A DNA stretch of 64,000 bases, from the IMG/VR virus record IMGVR_UViG_3300012920_000022, positions 1 to 64,000 of that record, one strand, 5' to 3'. The notes under the pieces were generated by a model. The model ran no database searches. It was not told where the DNA came from and saw only the letters and a list, made by a program, of their open reading frames with translations. Source of the stretch: a virus. The position numbers and the translations under genes are program-made. How positions within the stretch are numbered: the first letter of the stretch is position 1; each line of letters starts with the position of its first letter. Shown piece by piece: positions 55,914-64,000 of this stretch.

Positions 55914-58900
55914 TCTAATTGAATCTAATGAATCTCTCTTATACTTCATGGTAACTGATATGTCGAATGAAAATATATCATCATTTCTAACATTAATATC
56001 AAATCCCATTTTTTTGGTATATACTAAATTATTATTAGTATTATTTACTATTCCTCCTAAATTACCATTCCCAGAATTTCCTGACCCATCATAATCTGTA
56101 AATCTTGATTGAAATATTATGGGTATTCTTATCTTAAAAGAATCACCATTCTTTATTACTTTGGTGGAGTTATATGTGGCACTACCTATGGTTATTTGTT
56201 TTTCATCTTGTGGTGCCATAAACAAATAAGACCCACATGTATTTTTTCCTATTAAATATGTGTCATCATTCCCGAAACCTATTTTTCTTGGAAAATTTAA
56301 TTCAGTGGGACTACCAGAAGGTAATTTTTCTATTTGCCTATAGTTGAGTTGTTTATAATAATTCTCTTTTGTATCATCTAATTCAAAATATTTTGATTGA
56401 GAGAATACTGGATAGAAAAATCTTGAATTATTTAATATAACTGATGGTATGCCTCTAACTAATAGTCCATTTGAGTTAAAAGTATATGATGAAAACAAAT
56501 CATTATAGTTTTGCAAGAAATCACTACCAGATTGTAATTCTGGGTGGTCTATGTGAACGCAAAAATCCGTTATATTTCCATTGCCACTACCCAAACTATC
56601 ACCATTCCACACATATGGTCTATTTCCATTACCGTTGTTATCAAATGTTGGCATATAGAAATCATCTTTTTGGTCATTGGGTGTTATATATAAGCTATCT
56701 CCTAGAGTAATATCCCTATTTCTTGCATATATGAATTGACCTTTGGTTTGTGATGACTGGAATGCAGAGATATTTATATATGGATCTACTGCATTGTTGT
56801 ATTTGGATATCAATATATCATTATTGGCAGTATTCCTATATGATGCCGGAGTTTGCCAGTATTTTCTATATAACCTATATTCATCTTTGTTTATTAAATA
56901 ACCATCATAGTCTATTGATGGTAAATCCACTATTGGTAATTTTTCGTTTACTCCTGGTACATATGATAATAATTCTAGATCTGATGTATCTGTCAAATTT
57001 GATATTTCTATATAGTATATTTTTGATATTATTTGACCCTTTTTAACTTGTAATGTCTCTATTTCATCCACATAATATCCACCAAATATGCTGATTTCGG
57101 AGTTATTTGATACTGTAGCGAGTACATTGTCGTTTTCATCTATTATTTTAACCGACATTTCTGGTATAGATGATGTTACTAATGATTTTAATTCACTTAT
57201 TATACCCTCCATTTCCACTATTTTCTCTTCTAGTGTTTTTGGTCTATTATCTTTAATTTCGCTTGTTCCTATATTATTTGCAAAATGATAATAGGTTTTA
57301 CCAAGTACTTTGGTACTTTCTGATACATGATCATATACTCCTCTGTTAGTTAATTCAGTATTCAGTTCATTTTTTATTGATTCTATTAATGTGGAGTTGG
57401 TTATGTTGGGTGTTTCTGATAATATGCTTTCATCAAATGGTACATTCAGAGAATCAGACCAATCTGATTCTATGGGGGTTGGATATCCCACTTCACCAAT
57501 TGTTTTTACTCGTATTTCTACCTGCTCATTTTGAGTTATTGGTATGCTGATTTCATTTATATTTAGTTCATCAGCACTCTCTTGGTTGTCTATTACCCAA
57601 ATTACATTATTATTGCTATCAATCTGTCTGGTTTTAATAGGTGTATTAAAACTTATCCATTTTGATTTGTTGGCTTTTTGGGTGTTATCTTGATCATCAG
57701 TATATTTATATTCATTTGATTGTATAGAATTACCATCATTGGTTAAATATCTATACTGGATTTTCATACCTATTACTTCATATTTGTATTCTGGTAATGG
57801 TATAAATCCTTCTATTCTATATTTTGGTGAAAAATTATCTATATCTTGTATAGTTGCGTTTATTTCATCTATTAGTGAGCTGTAATCTGATTCTATTGCT
57901 GATAATCGATTTTGCTTATCTTGTAGATTTCTCCTATCTTTGTCTAATTCTTCTGTTGTGTCATATTCTGTTGTGGATATTCTAGTTTTCAGCGACTCTA
58001 TTTCAACCGATAATTCAGATATTTGTTCTTTTAATCTTATTTTTTCATTGTTTTTTTTCCTTAGTTCATCATTCTGAGTACCTTGCTTATGTCTGTTAAC
58101 TATGTTTATTGATAGACTATCAATTGATAGGTTTGGTGGTGCTGGTTTGTCATTTATATCAGTTGGTGGTATAAATGTGTTTTTAAGACTGTTACTAATA
58201 CCATTTTGATAGTCAATAACATTACTATTATCAAAATCGTTTAAATTCTGATTGTTTAAACTAAACATATCAGATGATATGGATATGCCTTCACCCCATT
58301 CATTTGGTACTATACCAAAATTTTTTATTATGGGTTTAATGAATATTATCATATATTCATTGTTGGCTATTTCAATTGGTAGTTTGGATTCGTTTATTTT
58401 CTGATATAGACCAAATATATTTGATCCTATTCTTATCGGGTCAAATCCTTCTATGAGTTTTAATGATACTTCATTAGTTTCTGGTATTATGTTAGTTATT
58501 TCATAACATGTTGTTTTTTCGTTATTGTAATCTATAACTAAACTATCACCAGAAGATAATAGTTTAGTCGATCCCCCATTATCAATATATTGTATTGTAT
58601 TTAATTTATAATATGTTCCATCGTTGGTTTTTCTAAACGATTCTACGGAAAATCTATTATTGGAATTAATGTTTAATACATCTATAAATTCTCTATATTC
58701 CAATAATTCAAATGATATATTATTTGTCGATAATTGGTCTATTTCTGATATATTTATGTCATTTCTACCTCTTATGTTTTCATCGAAATATAGTATATCA
58801 TTTGAATCGTTTAATAATAGCTTATATGATCTAATTAGATACTCATTTACATCATCGAGATATGGTAGATTGATGTTGAAATAAGTTTGTGGATATCTAG

Positions 58901-59273
58901 ATGATGTAAATGGTTTTTGGTTTTTAATGTTAAATTCATTACTTGTTGTTAGCGCATTAGATGGATTTTTTGGATATGGTAAGTTTGATTTTGTGAGAGA
59001 TCTTCTTATTCCATCGCTCCCCACCAATGATACATTCCTATATGATACACCAGATATCGCATCCATATTGCTTTCTACTACATTTAATCTTGATAGTAGA
59101 TAACCATATGATGGTATTTGGATTTCTGATTCTACACCATTTGCATCCTCATATACTACTACCAATGACTCATCATTGGTAGTTAATGAATTGCTAAATT
59201 GCTGAATCAATTCATTACTGTTTTTCTCTCTTCTAAGGATTTCCTTTATAAGACCATCTAAACTATTAGTCAT
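55908..59273 (-). CDS. Large virion protein (baseplate/fibre base), 1121 aa
   Basis: The N-terminus is helical (NSLDGLIKEILRREKNSNELIQQFSNSL) with a beta part (LVVVYEDANGVESEIQIPSYGYLLSRLNVVESNM), a wording common to very large baseplate-associated proteins of T4-type phages. A coiled coil lies near residues 395-465 (NDELRKKNNEKIRLKEQISELSVEIESLKTRISTTE). The C-terminal half has fibre-like beta modules (QRYPxx, YRLYRKYWQTPASYRN). No enzyme motif. It is at the downstream end of a fibre cluster of five minus-strand genes; role as wedge arm or fibre attachment protein is inferred. Confidence 0.6.
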   Translation of the reverse strand: MTNSLDGLIKEILRREKNSNELIQQFSNSLTTNDESLVVVYEDANGVESEIQIPSYGYLLSRLNVVESNMDAISGVSYRNVSLVGSDGIRRSLTKSNLPYPKNPSNALTTSNEFNIKNQKPFTSSRYPQTYFNINLPYLDDVNEYLIRSYKLLLNDSNDILYFDENIRGRNDINISEIDQLSTNNISFELLEYREFIDVLNINSNNRFSVESFRKTNDGTYYKLNTIQYIDNGGSTKLLSSGDSLVIDYNNEKTTCYEITNIIPETNEVSLKLIEGFDPIRIGSNIFGLYQKINESKLPIEIANNEYMIIFIKPIIKNFGIVPNEWGEGISISSDMFSLNNQNLNDFDNSNVIDYQNGISNSLKNTFIPPTDINDKPAPPNLSIDSLSINIVNRHKQGTQNDELRKKNNEKIRLKEQISELSVEIESLKTRISTTEYDTTEELDKDRRNLQDKQNRLSAIESDYSSLIDEINATIQDIDNFSPKYRIEGFIPLPEYKYEVIGMKIQYRYLTNDGNSIQSNEYKYTDDQDNTQKANKSKWISFNTPIKTRQIDSNNNVIWVIDNQESADELNINEISIPITQNEQVEIRVKTIGEVGYPTPIESDWSDSLNVPFDESILSETPNITNSTLIESIKNELNTELTNRGVYDHVSESTKVLGKTYYHFANNIGTSEIKDNRPKTLEEKIVEMEGIISELKSLVTSSIPEMSVKIIDENDNVLATVSNNSEISIFGGYYVDEIETLQVKKGQIISKIYYIEISNLTDTSDLELLSYVPGVNEKLPIVDLPSIDYDGYLINKDEYRLYRKYWQTPASYRNTANNDILISKYNNAVDPYINISAFQSSQTKGQFIYARNRDITLGDSLYITPNDQKDDFYMPTFDNNGNGNRPYVWNGDSLGSGNGNITDFCVHIDHPELQSGSDFLQNYNDLFSSYTFNSNGLLVRGIPSVILNNSRFFYPVFSQSKYFELDDTKENYYKQLNYRQIEKLPSGSPTELNFPRKIGFGNDDTYLIGKNTCGSYLFMAPQDEKQITIGSATYNSTKVIKNGDSFKIRIPIIFQSRFTDYDGSGNSGNGNLGGIVNNTNNNLVYTKKMGFDINVRNDDIFSFDISVTMKYKRDSLDSIRL

Positions 59274-59288
59274 TTGATTGATTGGTTA

Positions 59289-60128
59289 TTATGATACACC
59301 AGTGACATTTTTACTATCTATCACCAAGAATTTAAATATACCGCCACCAATGTTAGTCCACCTAATTTTTAGATAAGATTTTGTATCTACTGCGGTTGGT
59401 ACAAATTCTGGTGATACTGTGTTAGATATTATGGTTATACCAGTACCAGTGGGGTTAATATATGCAAATATTTCGTCTCCAGAAGTTCCATTATACAGTT
59501 TTTGATTTCCAGAAGTACTTGTAGTCAAGCAATGTAATTCAAATTCTTGACCTTCTGTTATATTAGATGTATCTAGATTCAATCCATCAGTTGATGTTAC
59601 GGCTGAATAGTTTAATAAAATAGTTGAATTATATTGAATATCCAATGGATTTGGTGCTGATGCACCAAAATTAGCGTCTGTTAGATCTATGGTATCTAAT
59701 TTTTTTATCACTTTGGTATTAGTGCCAGATAAATTTAAATTACCTGCTAATACTATCTCATTAACATTTAATATTTCTAATACATCCACTGTATTAAATA
59801 CAGATTTATCTGTATTTCCAGTACCATTGGCTATTAGTGATTTTGCTGTTAAATTACCAAGGTTATCTATGGTTAATATGTTACCAGCTCCTGCGGGTGA
59901 TACTGATATTACATTACCACTTTGACCAGTTATGGCTATAGTTGCAGCTTCTATACTGTTAGATGGTATAGAGAGAAAATTTGTCAACTTAAGCTTATTA
60001 TCTGTTATTGATAATAAGCTTAATTGATTATTTATAGTATTCTCTAATATATCATAATTTTGATTAAATAAATCAGGTGCGGATTTTATAGCTTCAGCCG
60101 AATTAATCCTGGTTAATGTTATGCTCAT
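59289..60128 (-). CDS. Fibre-associated structural protein, 279 aa
   Basis: The N-terminus SITLTRINSAEAIKSAPDLFNQNYDILENTINNQLSLL resembles the start of the protein at 62420 (SLIKINGKISEIG ... NENFKNLIPVLE), an assembly or trimerisation helix. The body is a beta-structure of Thr/Asn/Gly-rich repeats (ITGQSGNVISVSPAGAGNILTIDNLGNLTAKSLIANGTG). The end is a small domain with YLKIRWTNIGGGIFKFLVID. A perfect 14-bp inverted repeat is at 59989-60023. Confidence 0.6.
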   Translation of the reverse strand: MSITLTRINSAEAIKSAPDLFNQNYDILENTINNQLSLLSITDNKLKLTNFLSIPSNSIEAATIAITGQSGNVISVSPAGAGNILTIDNLGNLTAKSLIANGTGNTDKSVFNTVDVLEILNVNEIVLAGNLNLSGTNTKVIKKLDTIDLTDANFGASAPNPLDIQYNSTILLNYSAVTSTDGLNLDTSNITEGQEFELHCLTTSTSGNQKLYNGTSGDEIFAYINPTGTGITIISNTVSPEFVPTAVDTKSYLKIRWTNIGGGIFKFLVIDSKNVTGVS

Positions 60129-60136
60129 TGTTTAAT

Positions 60137-60361
60137 CTATGTTTTAATTTTTTCTAAATTATCCATGGATCTTTGTATTAATCCAGATTTATATGACATA
60201 CCTTCGTTGTCTAATTCAGATATCCAACCCTGTAAAGTTGATAACATTGTATTTACCATGTCATTTGTGATATTTTCCGATATTTTTGGGCTAGTATCCT
60301 CATTGTCTTTGTCATCATCCCCACCATCTTCTTCATATAAATTTGTATTTATTGTTTTCAT
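60137..60361 (-). CDS. Small acidic protein in the fibre cluster, 74 aa
   Basis: An acidic N-terminal half (EEDGGDDDKDNEDTS) followed by an amphipathic helix (NDMVNTMLSTLQGWISELDNEG) with Trp. Two bases separate it from the upstream fibre gene. Possible fibre chaperone or assembly factor; no homologue known to me. Confidence 0.55.
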   Translation of the reverse strand: MKTINTNLYEEDGGDDDKDNEDTSPKISENITNDMVNTMLSTLQGWISELDNEGMSYKSGLIQRSMDNLEKIKT

Positions 60362-60363
60362 GG

Positions 60364-62418
60364 CTAATTAAAATAATTTTCTACATACCAATTATTGTCA
60401 ATATTTATCATATCCACAAAATGACCAACACTAGTTAAAGATATATTATTACCATCATTGGTAAATATTTTTATTGGTGCACTTGAATTATTTATTATGT
60501 CCACATTACCGGAACCTTTGTGGATTAATCTAATTTTTGATAAATTTTTTATATTATTATAACTTAATGATTCAATGGTAATATTACCATTGAATAATAA
60601 AAATATGTTCCTAATATTAGTGATATCTATTGATCCATTTTGAATCTCTAATATTGGATTTGATTGATGCTCGATTGACTGGCTTAATGTTTCACTAGAT
60701 AATTTTGGTTCATTGAATATGATTCCATCTGATTCACTTAACATATCTATCATACCAGAGTGTATCATTATATAAATCTGTGATATTGTGGATATGTTAT
60801 TGTTGTTTAATTTAACTGATATTGGTGGTGTGTCTGCTGTATTATCATTATTTGTATCAAATGATATATATAGTGGTTTATCTTCAAGGGGCAATGAAAA
60901 ATTTATTTTCATTACCCCATCTGATATGTCATTTGATGAACACAGTATATTTTGTGAGTTACTACTAACATTTCTACTTATCTCATTAGACTCTCTATAT
61001 AAATTTTTCCCAGTGATGTTATTAACTGTACTGTTATTACATTCATATAATGATACATTAGATACATTATATGATGTGGATATAAATGTTTTTAAGATAT
61101 TATGATTTGAATTATTATGTGATATTATATGATCACTATCATCTAATCTAACCATACTATTATTAATTAAATTAGATTCATTGGATTGTCTAATTTCAAC
61201 ATCACTACTAGATAGTATTGAAATATTAAAAGAATTTTTTATAGAAATATCATTAGACTGTTTAATTTCAATATTATTGCTAGATAGTATTGAAATATTG
61301 AAAGAATTTTTTATAGAAATATTATTTAATAAACTGGTATTATCATATGACATCATGTGATCACAATTTAACAATGACATTCTTCTCACATTGTTAAATC
61401 TCACATTATCACAATTTTTTATGATTATCGAACTGTTATTATTGGATGTGCAATTTGTTAATGATATATTAGTAGAATTTTCTATGATTAAGTTATTACA
61501 ATTATGGAATGAATTTCTACCATTACTTATACCGTGATCATCATAACTTGGGTGATTTGAGTTTGGAACCAATATTCTTATATTCTTACAGGTTCCACCA
61601 CTGGGGGAATTATCGAAAGTATAAATTTGTGATTTATTTGATATGAATTCCGGTGAACTTATATCAGAATATGTATTTAATCCCAGTGTGTTATCTAAAC
61701 CTTTTTCAAATTTTACATATCTCCAATCATAATTTGCCGATAGATTTTTTATGGTGCATATTCTATCAGTTATATGTTCTGATGTAATATCTAATGATAT
61801 TAGATCATTAGGATAAGTCAATGAGTTGAACCTATTGATGAATGTGTTATTGGATGTGGCTTTTATCAATAGGCTTTGGTTTATTGAAGATGTTATTACA
61901 CTACCATTTATTGTATATTTTGATTTAAATGATACTATATAGATTTTATTGGCTATTAGACCACTACTATTTATTAATGATTTAAAACCATTTAGATCCA
62001 TTGAGTCCACCTTTATACCATCCATACCAATAATAATTGCACTATTGTCTTTTATAGCTATTGGTAAAATAATATCAGATAACTCATTTACGTTAAATGC
62101 AGATTTATCTGGTTTAACTAAATCATAATAATTTCCATTTATGTTTATTAATATTTGTTTTTTGTCATTTTGATCATTTATTGATATATAGAACTCTTTG
62201 CCTATATCTGGTGTTCCATTTAATTGATATATGTTATGAGTTGCATTTGATGTTTTAGTAGAATCGAATATTGTTTGATTGTTTTGATTTATGAATATTA
62301 TAGATCCATCTGATTTCATTAATTTCAGATTACCATCAGTATCATCTATAAATATAATACCATATCCTGAATTGGGTGTATCTATGGATAATGGATTTTT
62401 AGCTTTTAAGTTTATCAT
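60364..62418 (-). CDS. Tail fibre protein with beta-helix, 684 aa
   Basis: Starts with INLKAKNPLSIDTPNSGYGIIFIDDTDGNLKLMKSDG, the fibre-start motif also present at 9860-11512 (GKITIFLDADNITKVKKDDG). The middle holds short rungs of NISIKN, NIEIKQSN, DVEIRQS and IIIKNCDNVRFNNV, the pattern of a right-handed beta-helix. A 66-bp tandem duplication (around 61200-61335) encodes two nearly equal 22-residue rungs (IKNSFNISILSS). Receptor binding or depolymerase function is possible but no catalytic residues were identified. Confidence 0.65.
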   Translation of the reverse strand: MINLKAKNPLSIDTPNSGYGIIFIDDTDGNLKLMKSDGSIIFINQNNQTIFDSTKTSNATHNIYQLNGTPDIGKEFYISINDQNDKKQILININGNYYDLVKPDKSAFNVNELSDIILPIAIKDNSAIIIGMDGIKVDSMDLNGFKSLINSSGLIANKIYIVSFKSKYTINGSVITSSINQSLLIKATSNNTFINRFNSLTYPNDLISLDITSEHITDRICTIKNLSANYDWRYVKFEKGLDNTLGLNTYSDISSPEFISNKSQIYTFDNSPSGGTCKNIRILVPNSNHPSYDDHGISNGRNSFHNCNNLIIENSTNISLTNCTSNNNSSIIIKNCDNVRFNNVRRMSLLNCDHMMSYDNTSLLNNISIKNSFNISILSSNNIEIKQSNDISIKNSFNISILSSSDVEIRQSNESNLINNSMVRLDDSDHIISHNNSNHNILKTFISTSYNVSNVSLYECNNSTVNNITGKNLYRESNEISRNVSSNSQNILCSSNDISDGVMKINFSLPLEDKPLYISFDTNNDNTADTPPISVKLNNNNISTISQIYIMIHSGMIDMLSESDGIIFNEPKLSSETLSQSIEHQSNPILEIQNGSIDITNIRNIFLLFNGNITIESLSYNNIKNLSKIRLIHKGSGNVDIINNSSAPIKIFTNDGNNISLTSVGHFVDMINIDNNWYVENYFN

Positions 62419-62419
62419 G

Positions 62420-63226
62420 CTATAGTATTACTAGTTCACCATCTATATTAAATTCACCATCTATTGTTATAGATTGATGAACTATATATTGATAATCTTC
62501 ATTTACATTTACAATTAGAGTATCAGGTATATAATTTCTAATACCATCAACTCCATCTGCATCAACCAATTCATATTCAGACCCATTGTATCTTAATAGA
62601 TAGTTATTATTAGATAATGGAGTTGGTGGTAGCACTATATCATTTATTAATGATAACGTTATTAATTTAAATAACACATTAGATCCATCAAATGTGAGAA
62701 ATGAATCTGCGGTATTTGCTGGTGCAAAGTTTATCTCACCACTATCGTTTCTGGTTATTGCACCATTAAGATTTATGGCATTATTTATATCTACTTCTGA
62801 TAGTGAATAAAATGAGTAGTCTCTATCATACCATATATTATCATTAACATCATAAACCAGTATTCTATTATCACCAGACAATGGATAGTTAAAATCATCT
62901 ACATCATCCAAATCTTTCAGGTATTGGGCACCTCCTCCACCACTACCGGAGGAATTTATCGGTTTCCACTTTGCCCCATCCCATCCCAATACTTGACCTA
63001 CGGTTGGTGCATCCGCGTTTTCAGTAGACACATCTGAATGTAAATTTATTGAACCTAATCCTTGGTTTATTGAATCCAATATTGCATCAAATGTACATTC
63101 ATATGATTCCAATACAGGTATCAAATTCTTAAAATTTTCATTTATGGTAAGTCTCATCTTGGAATTACTGGAATTGCTACCAATTTCAGATATCTTACCA
63201 TTTATTTTTATTAATGATATTGGCAT
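62420..63226 (-). CDS. Tail fibre/structural protein, 268 aa
   Basis: N-terminal helix and strand (SLIKINGKISEIGSNSSNSKMRLTINENFKNLIPVLE), then fibre-type modules VLGWDGAKWKPINSSGSGGGGAQYLKDLDDV, YLLRYNGSEYELVDAD, and the C-terminal HQSITIDGEFNIDGELVIL, a motif seen at the ends of many phage fibre proteins. It is the first gene of the minus-strand fibre cluster and has an exact TATAAATA right upstream. Confidence 0.65.
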   Translation of the reverse strand: MPISLIKINGKISEIGSNSSNSKMRLTINENFKNLIPVLESYECTFDAILDSINQGLGSINLHSDVSTENADAPTVGQVLGWDGAKWKPINSSGSGGGGAQYLKDLDDVDDFNYPLSGDNRILVYDVNDNIWYDRDYSFYSLSEVDINNAINLNGAITRNDSGEINFAPANTADSFLTFDGSNVLFKLITLSLINDIVLPPTPLSNNNYLLRYNGSEYELVDADGVDGIRNYIPDTLIVNVNEDYQYIVHQSITIDGEFNIDGELVIL

Positions 63227-63234
63227 GTATTATT

Positions 63235-63242
63235 TATTTATA
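63235..63242 (-). promoter_or_regulatory. Late-type promoter TATAAATA of the fibre cluster
   Basis: Minus strand reads TTATAAATAAATAATACATG, ending at the ATG at 63226. Exact T4 late -10 box. Confidence 0.6.
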
Positions 63243-63260
63243 ACATTAATTCTGTTGTGT

Positions 63261-63305
63261 TATATGACAATCTGTCATATAATATCCATTGGTACGATTT
63301 TTGTA
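63261..63305 (+). promoter_or_regulatory. Composite sigma-54-like promoter with dyad operator, copy 2 (before LRR gene)
   Basis: Dyad TATATGACA-ATC-TGTCATATA (63261-63281), then TTGGTACGATTTTTGTA (63289-63305), followed by ATATTTTATGTAAAA as in copy 1. Eight bases separate TGTCATAT from TTGG in all three copies. It lies 28 bp upstream of the ATG at 63334. Confidence 0.65.
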
Positions 63306-63333
63306 ATATTTTATGTAAAAAACCATTATCGTA

Positions 63334-64000
63334 ATGAATAACATTATAAAGTTGCTACGCAGTGGCATAGATTGTAATATAAAATTGGCATTTACTTTTG
63401 CATCATCATTGAAGTATAATACTGATGTATCTGTGGAATTAAGAAAATTTCCATTATATTGTTTGGAATATGGTGTGGAAATGGGTTACATGATGGAGTT
63501 AAAAAGTTTATGGTTAGATGAATTAAGTTTAACTGAGTTACCAGAATCAATTGGTAATCTGAAAAAATTAACTAGATTGCATGTTAGTTATAACCACTTA
63601 ACTAAATTACCAGAATCAGTTGGTAATTTGAAAAATTTGGAATGGCTATATGTTAATAATAACCACTTAACTAAATTACCAGAATCAGTTGGTAATTTAG
63701 AATCGCTAACTAGATTGTATATTAATGGTAACCACTTAACTAAATTGCCAGAATCAGTTGGTAATTTGAAAAATTTGGAATGGCTATATGTTGGTTATAA
63801 TGATTTAAACGAATTACCAGAATCAATAGGCAATTTAAAAAATTTGGAATTATTATATGTTAGTCATAACCGATTAACTAAATTGCCAGAATCAGTTGGT
63901 AATTTGAAAAAACTAGTTGAATTGTATGTTAGTCATAACCGATTAACTAAATTGCCAGAATCAGTTGGTAATTTGAAAAAACTAGTTGAATTGTATGTCA
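63334..64000 (+). CDS. Leucine-rich repeat protein, N-terminal part (3' end outside window)
   Basis: Starts NNIIKLLRSGIDCNIKLAF, the helix pair shared by the LRR family, then VELRKFPLYCLEYGVEM and from about residue 50 a run of 23-residue repeats with consensus LTKLPESVGNLKNLEWLYV. At least six full repeats are visible and the frame is open at the window edge. The DNA repeat unit is 69 bp and nearly exact, so gene conversion or slippage may change the copy number. It has the composite sigma-54-like promoter. Likely protein-binding solenoid; target unknown. Confidence 0.85.
   Translation, partial: MNNIIKLLRSGIDCNIKLAFTFASSLKYNTDVSVELRKFPLYCLEYGVEMGYMMELKSLWLDELSLTELPESIGNLKKLTRLHVSYNHLTKLPESVGNLKNLEWLYVNNNHLTKLPESVGNLESLTRLYINGNHLTKLPESVGNLKNLEWLYVGYNDLNELPESIGNLKNLELLYVSHNRLTKLPESVGNLKKLVELYVSHNRLTKLPESVGNLKKLVELYV
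63526..64000 (+). repeat. Tandem 69-bp repeats encoding LRRs
   Basis: The unit includes ACTAAATTACCAGAATC and GTTGGTAATTTGAAAAA; each copy gives one 23-residue LRR. About seven copies are visible, with the last two almost identical over 69 bp. The same wording recurs at 2-200. Confidence 0.9.

Noticed and set aside
63526-64000. CRISPR-like array
   Set aside because: Regular 69-bp repeats, but the frame is open and encodes 23-residue LRRs without spacers.
1-64000. Window as a complete circular genome because both ends carry LRR wording
   Set aside because: The TerL C-part, major capsid, sheath, DNA polymerase and helicase genes are missing, so the window is only a part. The two LRR genes may be separate paralogues.
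1-64000. tRNA genes
   Set aside because: The few intergenic stretches are short, AT-rich and show no cloverleaf or TTCRA-type arm. No tRNA could be supported by eye.

Overview
The window is part of the genome of a large, AT-rich, strictly lytic-looking tailed phage with a contractile tail, distantly related to T4. Recognisable T4-type parts are the portal (gp20), a terminase large-subunit fragment (gp17), neck and tail-completion proteins (gp13- and gp15-like), a tail-tube-like protein, baseplate parts (gp25, gp26, gp6, gp5 spike), a gp32-like ssDNA-binding protein, a DnaG-type primase and UvsW. A Bacteroidetes host is suggested by the near absence of Shine-Dalgarno sequences, the very A/T-rich leaders, the Bacteroidetes style of the response-regulator/kinase pair and the absence of lipobox or GC-rich signals. 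That assignment is inference. I saw no tRNA, integrase or CRISPR array.

Layout. 1-5.1 kb: end of a leucine-rich-repeat (LRR) gene, head/neck genes on the minus strand, and an overlapping spanin-like pair. 5.1-13.9 kb: minus-strand tail-fibre/adhesin cluster containing an Acb2-hairpin-like gene and an LRR gene with a capsid-targeting-like N-terminus. 13.9-20 kb: plus-strand baseplate genes, then small genes with a calcineurin-like phosphoesterase and a C45-type Ntn hydrolase. 20-25 kb: portal, then a tandem array of four paralogous LRR-like genes, the third frameshifted. 25-28 kb: a probable packaged ADP-ribosyltransferase, the N-terminal half of TerL ending inside an intein, and an AAA+ ATPase. 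28-39.7 kb: gp6-like baseplate gene, then a long minus-strand block with a sigma factor fused to MORN-like repeats, a PurZ-like adenylosuccinate synthetase, a GroES/gp31-like cochaperonin, membrane proteins and a class II ribonucleotide reductase. 39.9-45.2 kb: spike and baseplate genes, another LRR gene and a DUF4007-like gene. 45.2-50.1 kb: gp13-like neck gene diverging from a two-component sensor kinase/response-regulator pair, a DUF932 gene and small genes. 50.1-55.9 kb: endolysin, SSB, primase, UvsW. 55.9-63.2 kb: minus-strand fibre/baseplate cluster. 63.3 kb to the end: a 5'-complete LRR gene made of 69-bp repeats.

Regulation. Two promoter classes can be read from the DNA. Late-type promoters resembling T4's TATAAATA (here ATAAATAAC, GATAAATAA or TATAAATA) sit just upstream of many structural genes. 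A second composite element occurs three times with fixed geometry: the dyad TATGACA-N3-TGTCATA, 8 bp, then a sigma-54-like TTGGYAYG-N4-TTGYA. One copy precedes the phage sigma-factor gene, one follows the response regulator, and one precedes the LRR gene at the right end. This suggests a cascade from host-type regulation to the phage sigma factor to late genes (inference).

Most notable: an atypically split intein in the TerL P-loop, the repeated sigma-54-like element, a phage two-component system, the sigma-MORN fusion, the PurZ-like enzyme with Asp13 replaced by Ser, the expanded LRR family, and long perfect inverted repeats kept inside open reading frames.
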